NCBI GenBank assembly: GCA_037953625.1
Contig: CM075649.1
Coordinates: 94,989,290-95,053,289, forward strand
Direction: 5' to 3'
Source: Crotalaria pallida
Taxonomy: Eukaryota; Streptophyta; Magnoliopsida; Fabales; Fabaceae
DNA: 64,000 nucleotides
In this document: positions 12,109 through 23,223 of the stretch, piece by piece
Numbering within the stretch: position 1 is the stretch's first letter
Layout of the letters: each line of letters opens with the position of its first letter
Translations under genes and position numbers: made by a program
The notes under the pieces: model-generated
Databases searched by the model: none
Told to the model about the DNA's origin: nothing
Seen by the model: only the letters and a program-made list of their open reading frames with translations

Positions 12109-13146
12109 TGTAATATCCCGAATTCTAATCCCTAGTATAATTATAATTTATAATAATAATAATAATAATAGATTGAAATAACAAATTAAGGTCGCTTTTA
12201 GTATTATGAAAGTATTAGGAAATATCGTAATTAGAATACATGATTTCTTTAAAGTTATAAATTATAAGTTTTATTGAATCAAATAATTGTTTCCTGGAAT
12301 TTATCATTTAAGTGTTAGGTATTTTCATAAATATGTTAACTACGAAAGTTTATTTAATTATATTTTTAAGTGAACTCATTTAAAGAAAATTATCATAATA
12401 AAATAATAACTTTATGATATCCCTATATGTGATAGTATGATACTTAATTCCTAGTATTAGTTTCCCTTCAAATAATAATAATATTGATTTCTATTTATTA
12501 AATTAATAAATAAATAAATGAAGGTATTTGTTTGAAAGATAATAATAATAAAATAATAATAATAAAAAAAAAGAATGTGTGTGTGCTGTGGAAGGGAAAC
12601 CCTAAGGGTTCCCTTTTCTTTGTTGCGGCGTTACAAGCCCCCTCCCACTCCTCACTCGATCCATCTCCCTCTTCATTTCGGTCTTCTTCTTCTTCCCTCG
12701 CCGCCACCCACGAAGCCATGGCCGCCGCTTGTGTTCTCACCATTCTGTAACAGCCCGATTTTCGTAACTCAAAAATAATCAACTTTCATTCATTAAGGTT
12801 GCAAAAATGAGGCCAATTTTTTTTTTTTGAAATGTAATTGGAAAGTCATTGGTGTACTTAAAAATCCCTTACCGAAAACCGAGTTGTTACTAAAACGAAT
12901 ACTTGCTTTCATGAGTCTCCAAAAACATTTATCATGTAAAATGATTTGGTTTTAAACTCAAAATAGTTCTTGGCATTTCAACAAAAGAACTTACACGATT
13001 CTCACAAAGTTTCATTCTTACACATCTTTAAAAATAGGGCATGTTCCAAAATAAGCTGAGTTACATAATTAGTTCATCACTTAGGTAATCCTTATCTCAA
13101 AACACTCACAACGAACCTAAACTAATAACACTATCCTTAAACTTTC

Positions 13147-13503
13147 CTATTGAAAACAATCGGATGTAGCTCCTTCTTCTTCTTGCGCCTTTTCTTCCTT
13201 CCCGACGAAGATGCCGTCTCCATCACTGCTTTCCCTTTGTCGTTTGGCTCCAGCTCTACTCCATTTAGAGTGGTGGAGTTTCTCTGGGTCTCTCTGGGTC
13301 TCGTACCGCTTCTTCTCCTCGTAGCTCCTATATCCTCGCACGGTGACTTGCCCCAGGTGCGGCCCCAAGTTAGCTCCGCTCAGTTGATGCTCCGAGTCTG
13401 GAATCACGATCTGAGTATAGCCGATCCATACCCAGCCATATGGTGTGTGCTTCCAACCACTCCCATGCCTACTCCAAGTAGCGATCTCCATACAATACTC
13501 CAT
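13147..13503 (-). CDS. LTR-encoded frame of X-family LTR B, 118 codons
   Basis: Unknown function. The ATG (13503) directly follows an apparent splice acceptor (GGGCAG|ATGGAG). The protein begins MEYCMEIATW, has an aromatic- and glycine-rich part (GWKHTPYGWVWIGY), then IVIPDSEHQLSGANL, then a charged tail ending CFQ. Compared by eye with the frame in LTR C, about 51 of the first 71 residues are identical, and the frame is kept without indels across that stretch. I recognise no domain. It is the sense strand of the LTR and would be the first frame of a spliced element transcript. Independent survival in two diverged LTRs argues for a real coding sequence. An upstream extension of the frame (to 13539) would start inside the apparent intron. 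Confidence 0.55.
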   Translation of the reverse strand: MEYCMEIATWSRHGSGWKHTPYGWVWIGYTQIVIPDSEHQLSGANLGPHLGQVTVRGYRSYEEKKRYETQRDPEKLHHSKWSRAGAKRQRESSDGDGIFVGKEEKAQEEEGATSDCFQ

Positions 13504-13929
13504 CTGCCCGTTGAGATACCAGCAGCACCGATATGCCAACGAACAAGAGAGAGTAAGCGATCCGAACGACGCATCGTCGACGGTGTGGGTTTACGGTAGG
13601 CTAGATATCAAGACAATACAAACAAGACAAGCAACACACATACAACATAGCATTCAAGCATATTAGCATTAACATCAATCCTTATCATCATTCATTATCA
13701 TCATTATTATCATTCATTATCATCTTGCCCAACTTTCTTTTACTTCTCATAAACATTCTTTCTTTCTTATTTCCTTACTTTCATTCATATCCCTCTTCAT
13801 GGGGTTTCACTCACTTTTCCATATTTTCCATTCTCAATCTCTTTCTCATTATCCACATCTCATAAGCTTTTGCTTCTTATCATTATAAGTCTTTTCTTAT
13901 CAAGTCTTATTGATTCACAACCATCGATG

Positions 13930-14480
13930 ATCGGGGGAGGTTAAAATATCATCGAGGTACGCGTTTCCATCGCAGTTAGCACACACGTCAAATATCTACA
14001 TCTCCTCGGTCATCCACCCAACCCAGTCGGAAGCAAACAGGAGTACATGACCTTTACCGTGCGGGCACGACAGCTGTCTCAACAATCAGTTGGCTCCAAG
14101 CCAGGAGAACTGTAGAAAACTCGGGTACAGTCTCAATTCAAATCATATCATTTCAATTTATATATATAATCAAGACACACTGTAGAAAACTTGGGTACAG
14201 TGGCAATCACGATGCCCCACTCCAGTCCCTCTCACTGTTCAAGATTTGCAATCTAGGGGGCGTCAGTACTATTCTAGTTGCGCTGCAGAACTTACCACGG
14301 CTTTGGCCCCCAGTCCCTACCACGTTCGTATGCCACATGTGGGGTTCGTTCTGCCTAGAAAGTACTCAAGACTTCTTGACGTTTCACCGTCATCGTCCTC
14401 CCCTAATGCAATCTTCACATGAGTATCCGCAGATACCCATGGTTCCTTCCTCTCCACTACTTTGATATCACACTCATAAC
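13930..14480 (-). repeat. Conserved GC-richer block of X-family LTRs (copy 2, LTR B)
   Basis: Same landmarks as 8160-8640, in reverse orientation (CTACATCTCCTCGGTCATCC; GCGGGCACGACAGCTGTC). Confidence 0.7.
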
Positions 14481-15779
14481 TCACCGCGTTCCCGTATGTT
14501 AATGTCTTTTAAAGTCTTTTATCTTTTTTTTAATTAACCTAAGGTCGGCCCATCCTTCGTGCATCCCTTCAATGAGTCCCGACCACTATCTTTCAACGTC
14601 ACTGTTCCTTTCTTTCCTCAACATAGCACAGAGCTGGGATCACATCGATAAACTCGTATCTCATTTCTTAAACCTTCTCAACAATCTCAATTCGCAATCT
14701 TTCTCAAAATCTCCTTTTACAAATTTCTTAAAATCTCATTTCACAAATCCATTTCACAATCTTTCCTCAAAATTTGATTTCACAAACTTTTCACAAAATC
14801 TCATTTCACAAAATTTTCACAATCTTTCCCAACAATTTCATTTCACAATCTTTTCTCAAAATAACCTTTCATAAACTTTCTAAAAATCTCGTTTCATAAA
14901 TTTTCTCAAAAATCTTGTTTCACATACTCTCTTAAAAATACATTTTATAAGCTTTCTGAAAATTTCGTTTAGTAAACTTTTTCAAAATTATATTTCAAAA
15001 ACTTTACTCAAAATACATTTTATAAGTTTTCTCAAAAATCTCCTTTCATAAACATTTCTAAAAATCTTATTTCACAAGCTTTCTAAAAATCTCATTTCAC
15101 CAAAAAATCTCATTTCACAAAATTTCTTAAAATCTCGTTTCACAATCTTTTTCAAAATATCATTTCACAAACTTTTTCAAAAATCTTAGTTCGTAAACTT
15201 TTTCAAAAATCTCATTTCAGTGAGCACTAGTGGAGGAGCAAGCTCAACTCAACACAAGCCTCATTCCAATAATATCAACAAAGAAACCAAGTTCCACTCA
15301 GGTCACATCTCATTTCATCAACAACATTATCTTCCCCAGCTCTGGCTCATCCTCATCATTATCATTAATTCTTTCCCCAATCTCACTCCTTTATCTCTTT
15401 CTAATCCATCTTATATCTTTTATCATTATTCCTTTCTCTTGTGTCTTTTACTTTCATAAATTTACTCATTTCATTTCATTTTCAGGACGTAACAGACCTC
15501 CATCAGCATGCTACTCATATTAATTAACAATGTTAAATTTCATCATGCATAATTAAGTAAATAAATATAAACATGCTATTTTACATCATCAGCATACAAT
15601 CATCACACAACAACAATGTGGTCTTTGTCTTCTTCGTATAAGTGGCCACACAATACAAACAATTGCCACTATACTACTGACTCCGAACCACTAAGTTCCG
15701 ATCTTTGAGCTGATACGGAACGTCCTAATATATCACCTAAATACCACGGTGTCTTAGGAAAGCTTCTCTCTCAGAGCAA

Positions 15780-15791
15780 TGGTATTAGAGC
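15780..15791 (+). promoter_or_regulatory. Primer-binding site of remnant E
   Basis: TGGTATTAGAGC, one mismatch from the usual initiator Met-tRNA site TGGTATCAGAGC. Confidence 0.6.
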
Positions 15792-17497
15792 AATGGTTGA
15801 TCTAAGTAACTTTATGTGTGGACTTGCATGCTCTACTGTGTGACTCTGTGTGTGTTAGTAATAGGGTAGCGATAGATGAGGATAGAGGTGCTAAGAATAT
15901 GCAGATGTTTTCCCGGAATGCATCGGTCTACGTCTGCAATGGAATCAAGGAGCAGTGATCAGTACCGTCATGGATGTTGATGAGTGATTCGAATCTTCTT
16001 TTGTTGAACTCCTCTTTGAGGTGAACTCCCTTTTGTTTGAAATAACCTTTGAGCTATTGACTTGAGATCTTGTCTTGTGACTAGAACTCTCTTTTCTTGT
16101 TGAAGTCTTTCTTGTGTAAACCCTAAGTGTTGCCAAATTGCTTTGGCAAGACGTTTGAAAAAGCCTTTTCAGAGAAATCTTAGACCCTGTTCTGTCAAAG
16201 AAATTGGATAAATTGTTATGATCATTGACGAACCCAAAGTTTCCCCTTTGACCTTTGGCCAGACAGTTGTTCTTTCCTAAAGCTTTAGTGAGAATGTCGA
16301 ACCCTGACATCCTATACCAGTCAAGTAGATATCCCTAGATTAGGAAGTGAGTTGTGAAGTGTTGTTAGGCAAGAGTTGCAAGGATCAAGGGAAATAAGGA
16401 TTAGTTGGTATGAATGAAAGAATGTATGAGTTCTGGAGAAGAATAGGAAATCCTCTTTTAAGTCCTAATTAAGTGGCGAATTGCGTAAGGTGATTAGGAT
16501 TAAGAGTTTTGAGGTTGGAATGGTCAAAATGATGGTCTAGATGGTGATAAGATGAAGAGGAACTTAAGGTGACATTTAGAATTTAGAGTCATAAGTGTTT
16601 CGATTGGAGTCGAAGAATGGTTAGACAGAGGTGAATAAGTGATGATGTGGCGAAATCGAATTGAGGAGGTAGAGGATTTTGTGGTTAGAACCCTTAAGTA
16701 TTGACCCAAAGTTAGCCTGAAGAGTTAAGACTTGATGTTTTGAGGAATAATAGGTCTCTGAACTGAAGGAATTTTGATGGTTTAGAACCGGTGATGAATA
16801 GAAGAGGTGGAAAGAGGTTTAGAGTGTTTAAGTTATATGATTAAGTGTTTAAGGTAGGGAGTAAGATAGTACATATTTTTTTAGGATTAGTGGTTGTTAG
16901 AGAAAAGGAAGATGTAATGGTGAAGTCTAGAAGTCGGATAAGGGCAATTAATTGGTGAGGTGTAAGACAATCAGAGGATAGATTGAATGCTAAGTGATAT
17001 GAAATCTTGTAGGATCGATCAAAAGTGATGAAGGATGAGAGTTTTAGAGGTTAAGTCGGTAATGAAGAATGTGGTGTATAGAGATATGATTAATTTAAGT
17101 TGGCGAGTAAGTAGAGATGTGAGATTTGGGAATAGCTTAATTAGGCTTGAACTGATGAAGAGAAGCTCAACCCTAAGGGTAGTAGTGTCTTGACCCCAAA
17201 TGAGTATAACCATGTTGTCTTTGAACACTGTTCTGATGCCATTAAACCCCTTTATCTGATTGATTCAGTGAAACCGTATTGTTTGTACCTCATCATGTTT
17301 GTTGCTGAAAGTACCCCCAAGAGATTACTTTTGCAAGTAATCCGTTTGATTTGCTCGTAAGAACGGTGAATAGACAGTGCATATCCAAGGTCGCGACGAT
17401 TGCTGCAGTTAAAGAGGAAAGGAATTTCTCCAAAGAGCTACGCGTTCACAGATCAGACCCACTATGCACAAAATTTCTCGAGGACGAGAAATCTTCA

Positions 17498-17509
17498 AGT
17501 TGGGGAGAA
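17498..17509 (+). promoter_or_regulatory. Polypurine tract of remnant E
   Basis: AGTTGGGGAGAA directly before LTR start TGTGACATCCCG, identical to the tract at 366-377. Confidence 0.7.
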
Positions 17510-18083
17510 TGTGACATCCCGTATTTTTCCCATATGTGCGTAAACGAATTTTGTCAAAATAAACCTTGAAGTTTTGTTTTCTAAAGGATTTTCAGAGGAA
17601 TATTTTATATGAATGAGAAATAAGGTGTTGATTTTTACGAAATTTTATAAATGAAATGTTTTTATGTGAGAAGTGAATGATTTTGTTGAGTTTGGAATGA
17701 TTTGATTTACAAAAAATGAGTTATGATTTTATTAAAGGATGATTTTTATTTGAAATGAATTTCCTCTTGGATTTGTTAACTTTGAAAATTCGTATCTTTT
17801 TAACCGTAACTCGGAATTTTATGATCTTTATATGAAAACGATCGTCTTGAAACGAAGAATTTTAAAATGTAACTTTTGGAATTTTATGGATTGATTTATA
17901 AAAATTTATTCTCTGGATTTGGAAGAACGAATTTTGAAGTGTATGGGTTACAAAAGATAGCTAGAAACTTCAAATGAATTTGTCTTTTTGGAAATCTCTT
18001 ATGTGTATGAAAAACTTAGTTTTAAAAATCATTTGGAGATTTTAATTATGTTTATTTTATGGAGATAATTATTTTAAAATTCC
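17510..18083 (+). mobile_element. Truncated 3' LTR of remnant E
   Basis: TGTGACATCCCGTATTTTTCCC and the following 550 bp align with the start of the X LTR (378-960), including TTGTTAACTT and AACCGTAACTCGGA. It stops near 18083, where GC-rich Z sequence resumes. No terminal TGTTACA and no second CATTC duplication are seen, so the right end was deleted. The breakpoint is accurate to perhaps 15 bp. Confidence 0.7.
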
Positions 18084-18953
18084 TTTATGCTCGCGGTTCC
18101 TCTTCTCCTCGTCTCTGCTCTTCTTACGTCGCCCACCATCACCGGCGCCGTCGTGTTCATGTCTCCCTCCTCCTCACGCGATCTCTCTTCCTGGGCCGTC
18201 ATCGACGCCACGCATGCGCCCTCCTTCCAGTCGCGAATCGCGACCCGCCTCTCTCCAGCACGGATCCGTCGCCGTCATTGTTCCCTGTTACTGCTGCCAT
18301 GAAGACGAGCTGCCGCCACCTCCAGAGAAGAGGGTCTCAACCTCTGTCTTTCTCTTCCTCGGTCCTTGCCGCCATCCTCGAGGACGTTTCTCTGCTGGTT
18401 GATGTGCGCCGCCACGGGTGGGGGTTGCCATGAAATGGAACTGGGTTAAACCGGTTGGTTGTGAACCGGGTTTGGGCTGAGCACTGACTGAACCGGTCTT
18501 GGCCTCTCTTGCTTCAAAATCAGATTTGTGGGTAAATCTCTAACACTTTCTTAACTGCTCTACGTTGCATTTTAATAATAATAACATTAATAATAATTGT
18601 AAGATCCATGAAGAGTGTTTTGATAAATGCCAAAAGGTTTTGAACAAGCTACAAATGTGTTGATCAAGTTCAAGCTCAACAAGCAACAACAAACATCAAG
18701 TTAAGAAGAGAGAGCCAACTCATGAAGACTTAGTTTGGTAGTTTGTGTTTTATTGTTTTATATTTTGCCTCACAAGTCTCTTAGTTTATGAGTTTGGGTA
18801 GAGTCATTAGAGGGTAGTGAATCTCTTTCATAGTCATGATTTTATCATATTTTGAGTATTCACTTTGCCTAAAATCAATAGGTGGCTTAAAGGTTTGAAA
18901 GAAAAGGTTTAGTTTTTGAGAAAACAAGTTTTAAGTGATTTTTGGTGAAAGTA

Positions 18954-20147
18954 ATCGATTAATTCTTTACAATAATCGATTAAAACACTAAAGTAATCGA
19001 TTACTCTAAAAAGTAATCGATTAACTTGGCTTTTACTCGAGTAAATTTTTACAGGCTTGCGGCATTACTCGATTAAGGCATGGTTACTCGATTAGCCACT
19101 TTGTTACTCGAGTAACACGATCAGATATGGTTTTTAAAATGCATTTTTCACTTCTCAAAAGCACTTCTAACCATTCCTAACTTTTGGGTATTCTATATAA
19201 ACCTATTCCTAACCTTTGTGATTATATTCCATCATTTTGATATTCATTTTACAAAGAATCAAGCCACTCTATTCTCTCTCACTTTCTCAAGATCAAAGTT
19301 TTCAATTTTACATTCTTTGATCAAGAACCTTGAATCTCTCATGTTGATATTTTCATAGCTTTTGAAAGAGATTCATAGGATTGTTATTTTGTTTTCATTT
19401 GAGTTGTAATCATTGCAAAGAAGGCAAACACTCTACAACAAAGGAAGTCTTGAAGAAGTTATTCATCAAGCAAAGTTATTTGGAAGCCTTGGTGTGGCAT
19501 ATCATCAAGCACTTGGAAGTCTTGTAGTGAAGCAAGCAAGTGGAAGTCTTTGAAGAATCTCAAAGCATTGGAAGTCTTGTTGTGGGGTATCGGCAAGCAA
19601 AAGAGAAGAGGTTAGATTAGATATCAATAGGGTTACAAGGCAAGGGTGTGGTATCTCTTGTAGGCTAGCAAGAAGGAAGTCTTGTGAGGCATTTACTTGT
19701 AATTTGAGAAACTCTAATTCCTCATAGTGAAGAATCTCTCTTGGTTGAAGAGGGGACTGGAGTACCTTTCAAGTGGATGAAAGTGAACCAGGATAAATCA
19801 CTGTGTCGTATCTCTAAACTCTCTACTCTTTACAATTCTTGTTATTAATTGTGTTCTTGGTTGAAAACCTAGAAAAAGTGATTTTTCATAATTGATTGAA
19901 TTGAATCTTAATTGTGCAAAATTGATTTGGGGAAAATCATTTTCATAACCTAGGTAATTAATAAGAATATTGGTGTTAATCAATTCCGCTTTATCTCTGA
20001 TCATATGTGTTAATTGATTGATTTTCATATGTGATTGAAAAGTGATTTTTCAATTTTAACATTGATTAATCGAGTAATTGGTTTCATTAATCGATTAGTT
20101 TGAATTGATCATTCGGCATTAATCGATTAGTTGACTTGTTAATCGAT
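18954..20147. repeat. ATCGAT/CTCGAG palindrome clusters in the copia-1 LTR
   Basis: Upstream cluster: ATCGAT at 18954, 18975, 18995 and 19016; CTCGAG at 19037 and 19107; hybrids CTCGAT at 19068 and 19087. Downstream cluster: ATCGAG at 20069; ATCGAT at 20090, 20122 and 20142. All fit TTAMTCGAKTAA, that is, two half-site types combined freely. Sireviruses are known for palindromic motifs in the LTR promoter region, which fits this lineage call. Confidence 0.85.
19194..19200 (+). promoter_or_regulatory. Putative TATA box, copia-1 5' LTR
   Basis: TCTATATAAACC lies 82 bp after the last upstream palindrome. The same box occurs in the 3' LTR near 24550. Confidence 0.6.
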
Positions 20148-20308
20148 TAATAGAAGAAAATTTCAAGAAAATCATTTGTTTTAATCGTTTTGATTTGTTT
20201 CTTGCGAAAATCTTTCAAGGTTTCTCTAACACCTATTCAACCCCCCCTTCTAGGTGTTTTCCTAGTGTCTCCTAGTTGTTTCACCCACCGATTGTAGGTT
20301 CCAACAAT

Positions 20309-20320
20309 TGGTATCAGAGC
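20309..20320 (+). promoter_or_regulatory. Primer-binding site of copia-1
   Basis: TGGTATCAGAGC, complementary to initiator Met-tRNA, two bases after the LTR end. The context CAATTGGTATCA is repeated many times near the 3' LTR (23290-23660). Confidence 0.9.
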
Positions 20321-20376
20321 TCGGTCGAAAGACACGAGCATAGAGCTTTTTCGTTAAGATCCTTGAGGAAACTACA

Positions 20377-22059
20377 ATGGGATTCGTACCCTTTGGTGGT
20401 GAAGGTGCTTCAATAAATCGCCCTCCTATGTTTGGTGGAGAGGGTTATGCTTATTGGAAAATTAGGATGAAGATCTTTATAGAAGCTATAGATGTGAACA
20501 TTTGGGAAGCCATTGAAAATGGTCCTTATATTCCCTCAAAAGATGTAGAAGGTGTGCTTACACTTACTCCCAAAGATAAGTGGACCGATGATGATAAAAG
20601 GAAAATTCAATATGATTTAAAAGCAAAGAATATCATCACCTCTGCTCTATCTTATGATGAGTTCTTTAGAGTCTCCCAATGTCGTAATGCCAAAGAAATG
20701 TGGGACACCTTGCAAGTCACACATGAAGGCACTAGTGAAGTTAGGCGTGCTAGATTAAATTCTTTGATGCATGAATATGAATTGTTTCGTATGTTGCCTA
20801 ATGAATCTATATGTTTTATGCAAAAGCGTTTTACTCATATTGTTAATCATCTCATTGCTCTTGGTAAAACTTTCTTGAATTGTGAACTTGTTAACAAAGT
20901 TTTAAGATGTCTAAGTAGGGAATGGCAACCTAAGGTTACCGCAATTGTTGAATCAAAGGACTTGGACACCATGGACTTAGCAACATTTTTTGGAAAGCTA
21001 CAAGAACATGAAATGGAGCTTGGACGTTTGCAAATGCATGAAGAATCGGATAAGTACAAAGAAAGAAAAGGAATTGTTCTTAAAGCTCAAAGATCATATC
21101 AAAAGGAAGAGAGTTCCGATAATGATGATAATGAAGATTCCGATTCGGACATTGATGAAGAGGAGATGAAGCTTCTACTAAGAAAGTTCAATAAGATTCT
21201 AAGGAGAAAAGGAAGGTTGAACAAAGACAAAAGTAAAGAGAAGAATTCCCCACACTACAAGACCAAGACTACAAAAGAAGGTATAATTTTCCATGAATGT
21301 GGAAAGCCCGGTCATCTCAAGTACTCATGCTCTAAGTATCTCAAGAAGAAGGAGAAAGAAAAGAAAAATTCAAAATCTAAAAGAGCATACATAGTTTGGA
21401 ATAGTGATGATGAAGATGACAAGAAAAGCACATCGAATAGTTCTTCGGATGATGAAGATGCCGCTTGTCTCAACTTGATAGCTCTAGTAGATGAAGAGGA
21501 AAGTTCAAATGATGAATCAAGTGAGCAAAGCTACGAAAGCGATGTAAGTGAAACTAAATCCGAAATTTCTTCTAAATATGAAATATTGTATAATGCTTAT
21601 GAAGAAATGCATGAACAATTTAAGAAACTAGCTTCGAAAAATATTGAAAGGAAGAAGCTCATTTTGAAACTTCAACAATAGATTTTAGAACTTCAAAAAC
21701 AAGTTGATGAGCTTAATCTTGAAAATGAAACCCTTGATCTTATATATGCTAGTTCTTCTTGTGATTGTGCTAGTAGATTGAATATTGTGGTTGATTGTGA
21801 GAATTGCAAGTTGCTTAAAGATGAAAATGCTATTTTGAAAAATAAGCTTGCAAGTTTCACAAATGGTGACATTAGATTGTGCACATTGTTAAATTTTCAA
21901 AGAGAAAATTCAAACAAGTTTGGTTTGGGTTATATTAATGCTAAGAGTAAATCTCATAGAAATGTTGTTGATTTTTCTAAAGTTGATTTTTCAAATGCAC
22001 CAACATGTTTCTATTGTGGTACTCATGGACATACTTCAAATGTGTGTTATATTAAAGTG
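20377..22059 (+). pseudogene. gag: copia-1 gag, Sirevirus type, first part
   Basis: Starts MGFVPFGGEGASINRP followed by FGGEGYAYWKIRM, the typical N-terminus of plant copia Gag (UBN2/Retrotran_gag family). Next come an acidic D/E-rich stretch (about residues 245-265), a basic region, a zinc knuckle, an S/D-rich stretch, coiled-coil-like KEL-rich sequence, and a second zinc knuckle CFYCGTHGHTSNVC. Gag packages element RNA in cytoplasmic particles. Defects: TAG at 21679-21681 (copia-2 reads Glu there), Phe instead of the first Cys of knuckle one (21289-21291; copia-2 has CHEC), and a solo LTR at 22060. The long Gag with a second knuckle is typical of Sireviruses (SIRE/Maximus). Confidence 0.9.
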
Positions 22060-23107
22060 TGATCGAGGCCGTACCCGATCAAAATAAAAGGTGTTTATTC
22101 TGTAGTACTAGGAAGGTGATCCTAGGTCGTTTCCCAGTGAATATCGGTCTAGGCAAAGTATCAAACACGTAGTGTGCAGTAAAATGGGGGGGTTTTTGTG
22201 TGTGACAAATGTGAAGAACAAAACACAAACAGAATATAAAAACTAAGAAAATCAGAAACAAAAGCGGGCAAACCCCTTTGGTTACGTACACTACTCAATC
22301 CTAGCTCACTAAAGATCGATTCCTCTCCTCTCCTCTGTCCAACTCGTGATAACCAAATACTAAGCGAAAATTCAGTTATCACTCCAAACCCTAACTTCTA
22401 ATTAAGCATCAGAAACCAGAATTGGAGTTTTTACGAGTTAATACAAATTAAGCATTTATATTCATGTATTATCTCTACGAAATGGAATTAAGCAAACCAC
22501 TACACATCGATAAACATGAAAACAGAGAAGAGAAAACCAAATTGCATTAATAACAAGAGCTCAAGAGTAGATAATACAATACCAAAGGGATTAACCCTTG
22601 AAGTCTAGCCTTCCATGGCCATAAATGAAGAAAAACGAGTAGAAATGGGGAAGAACAAAACCCTAGCAGCCACCATCACTTGGGAGAGCCAAGAGAGAAG
22701 TTCTAACCTAGAGAGAGAGTGAGAAATCTGAAATGAAAGTGTGTTCTTGGAGGTTACACGAATTTCCCCTCTTAAGACACAAAATGGGCCTAAAACATGG
22801 GCCCAAATCCTAAGAAACACTATTCTGAACATTACAATTAAAAAGGGACCTAAATGCAAATTACAATCTTCACTTCAATACTTCAATCTTCATTTCCAAA
22901 CTTCCCAAAGTGTCCTTGTGCCAAATATTACCTGAAAATAGAAATAGAATTAATTAGGCTAAATAATTCCAAATTAAACAATATTCGGAATATTAGTCCA
23001 ATAAACTCTAAATCAATAAATCAAGCTAATCAATGTCAAATGGGCAACAAGTATCAATAATAGGAGTAAAGTAATGCAAGGAATAATGGGAAATAAAATG
23101 CTCATCA
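22060..23107 (-). mobile_element. Solo LTR inside copia-1 gag, 1,048 bp
   Basis: Starts TGATCGAGG and ends GCTCATCA with duplication AAGTG on both sides (22055-22059, 23108-23112). Excising it rejoins the gag frame (CYIKV to HGIPKG). No coding sequence or second LTR. Minus orientation is favoured because the reverse strand has a leader-like CTAGGGTTTTG and pyrimidine-rich stretches; family not identified beyond LTR retrotransposon. Confidence 0.85.
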
Positions 23108-23223
23108 AAGTGCATGGTATACCTAAAGGAGATTTTGTTTGGGTGAAAAAGGGTGAGAGTCCCTACACTAACAAAAATGGATACCAAAAAGCAAAGCATG
23201 ATTGTTTTTGTAGGTATGATTGA
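23108..23223 (+). pseudogene. gag: copia-1 gag C-terminal piece
   Basis: After the solo LTR the gag frame continues HGIPKGDFVWVKKGESPY and ends at 23221-23223. In copia-2 the same segment ends KTIWIPKSKA and stop. In autonomous Sireviruses this junction would lead into protease; here no pol follows. Confidence 0.85.

Larger units (their letters stand above)
12746..15771 (-). mobile_element. X-family LTR fragment B, inverted against remnant E
   Basis: Read on the minus strand it ends CGAAAATCGGGCTGTTACA at 12746, the 3' end of an X LTR. It carries the LTR frame (13147-13503), the acceptor, the conserved GC-richer block (about 13930-14480), a long T/C- and A-rich tract (14640-15220) and stops at 15771. 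That point is within about one base of where LTRs C and D have the intron donor (AG|GTGAGAGAG). Everything upstream of the donor is missing. Orientation is opposite to the PBS, polypurine tract and LTR at 15780-18083. Confidence 0.8.
15772..17509 (+). mobile_element. Remnant E: internal region of an X-family element without coding sequence
   Basis: Starts with a primer-binding site (15780) and ends with the X-type polypurine tract before the LTR at 17510, with only about 1.7 kb between. I find no gag or pol motifs and no long sense frame; the minus-strand frame at 15945-16310 has no recognisable domain. The last 240 bp match 140-377. It is either a large-deletion derivative or a nonautonomous element mobilised by others. 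Its 5' LTR is not in the expected orientation: the adjoining LTR piece B is inverted. Confidence 0.6.
18598..20306 (+). repeat. 5' LTR of copia-1
   Basis: 1,709 bp, TGTAAGATCC to GTTCCAACA. A palindrome cluster (18954-19112) precedes the TATA box (19194) and a second cluster (20069-20147) lies near the end. Confidence 0.95.

Noticed and set aside
12532..12750. GC-rich frame before LTR B, a possible host exon
   Set aside because: It lies within solo LTR Z and ends at the insertion point; GC-rich leaders are common in such LTRs.
15945..16310. Minus-strand frame of 121 codons in remnant E
   Set aside because: Opposite to the element direction, no domain, no conservation seen elsewhere in the window.
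18059..18433. GC-rich frame of 124 codons (Arg/Ser/Pro-rich)
   Set aside because: Continuation of the Z leader; low complexity, no domain, several overlapping frames equally open.
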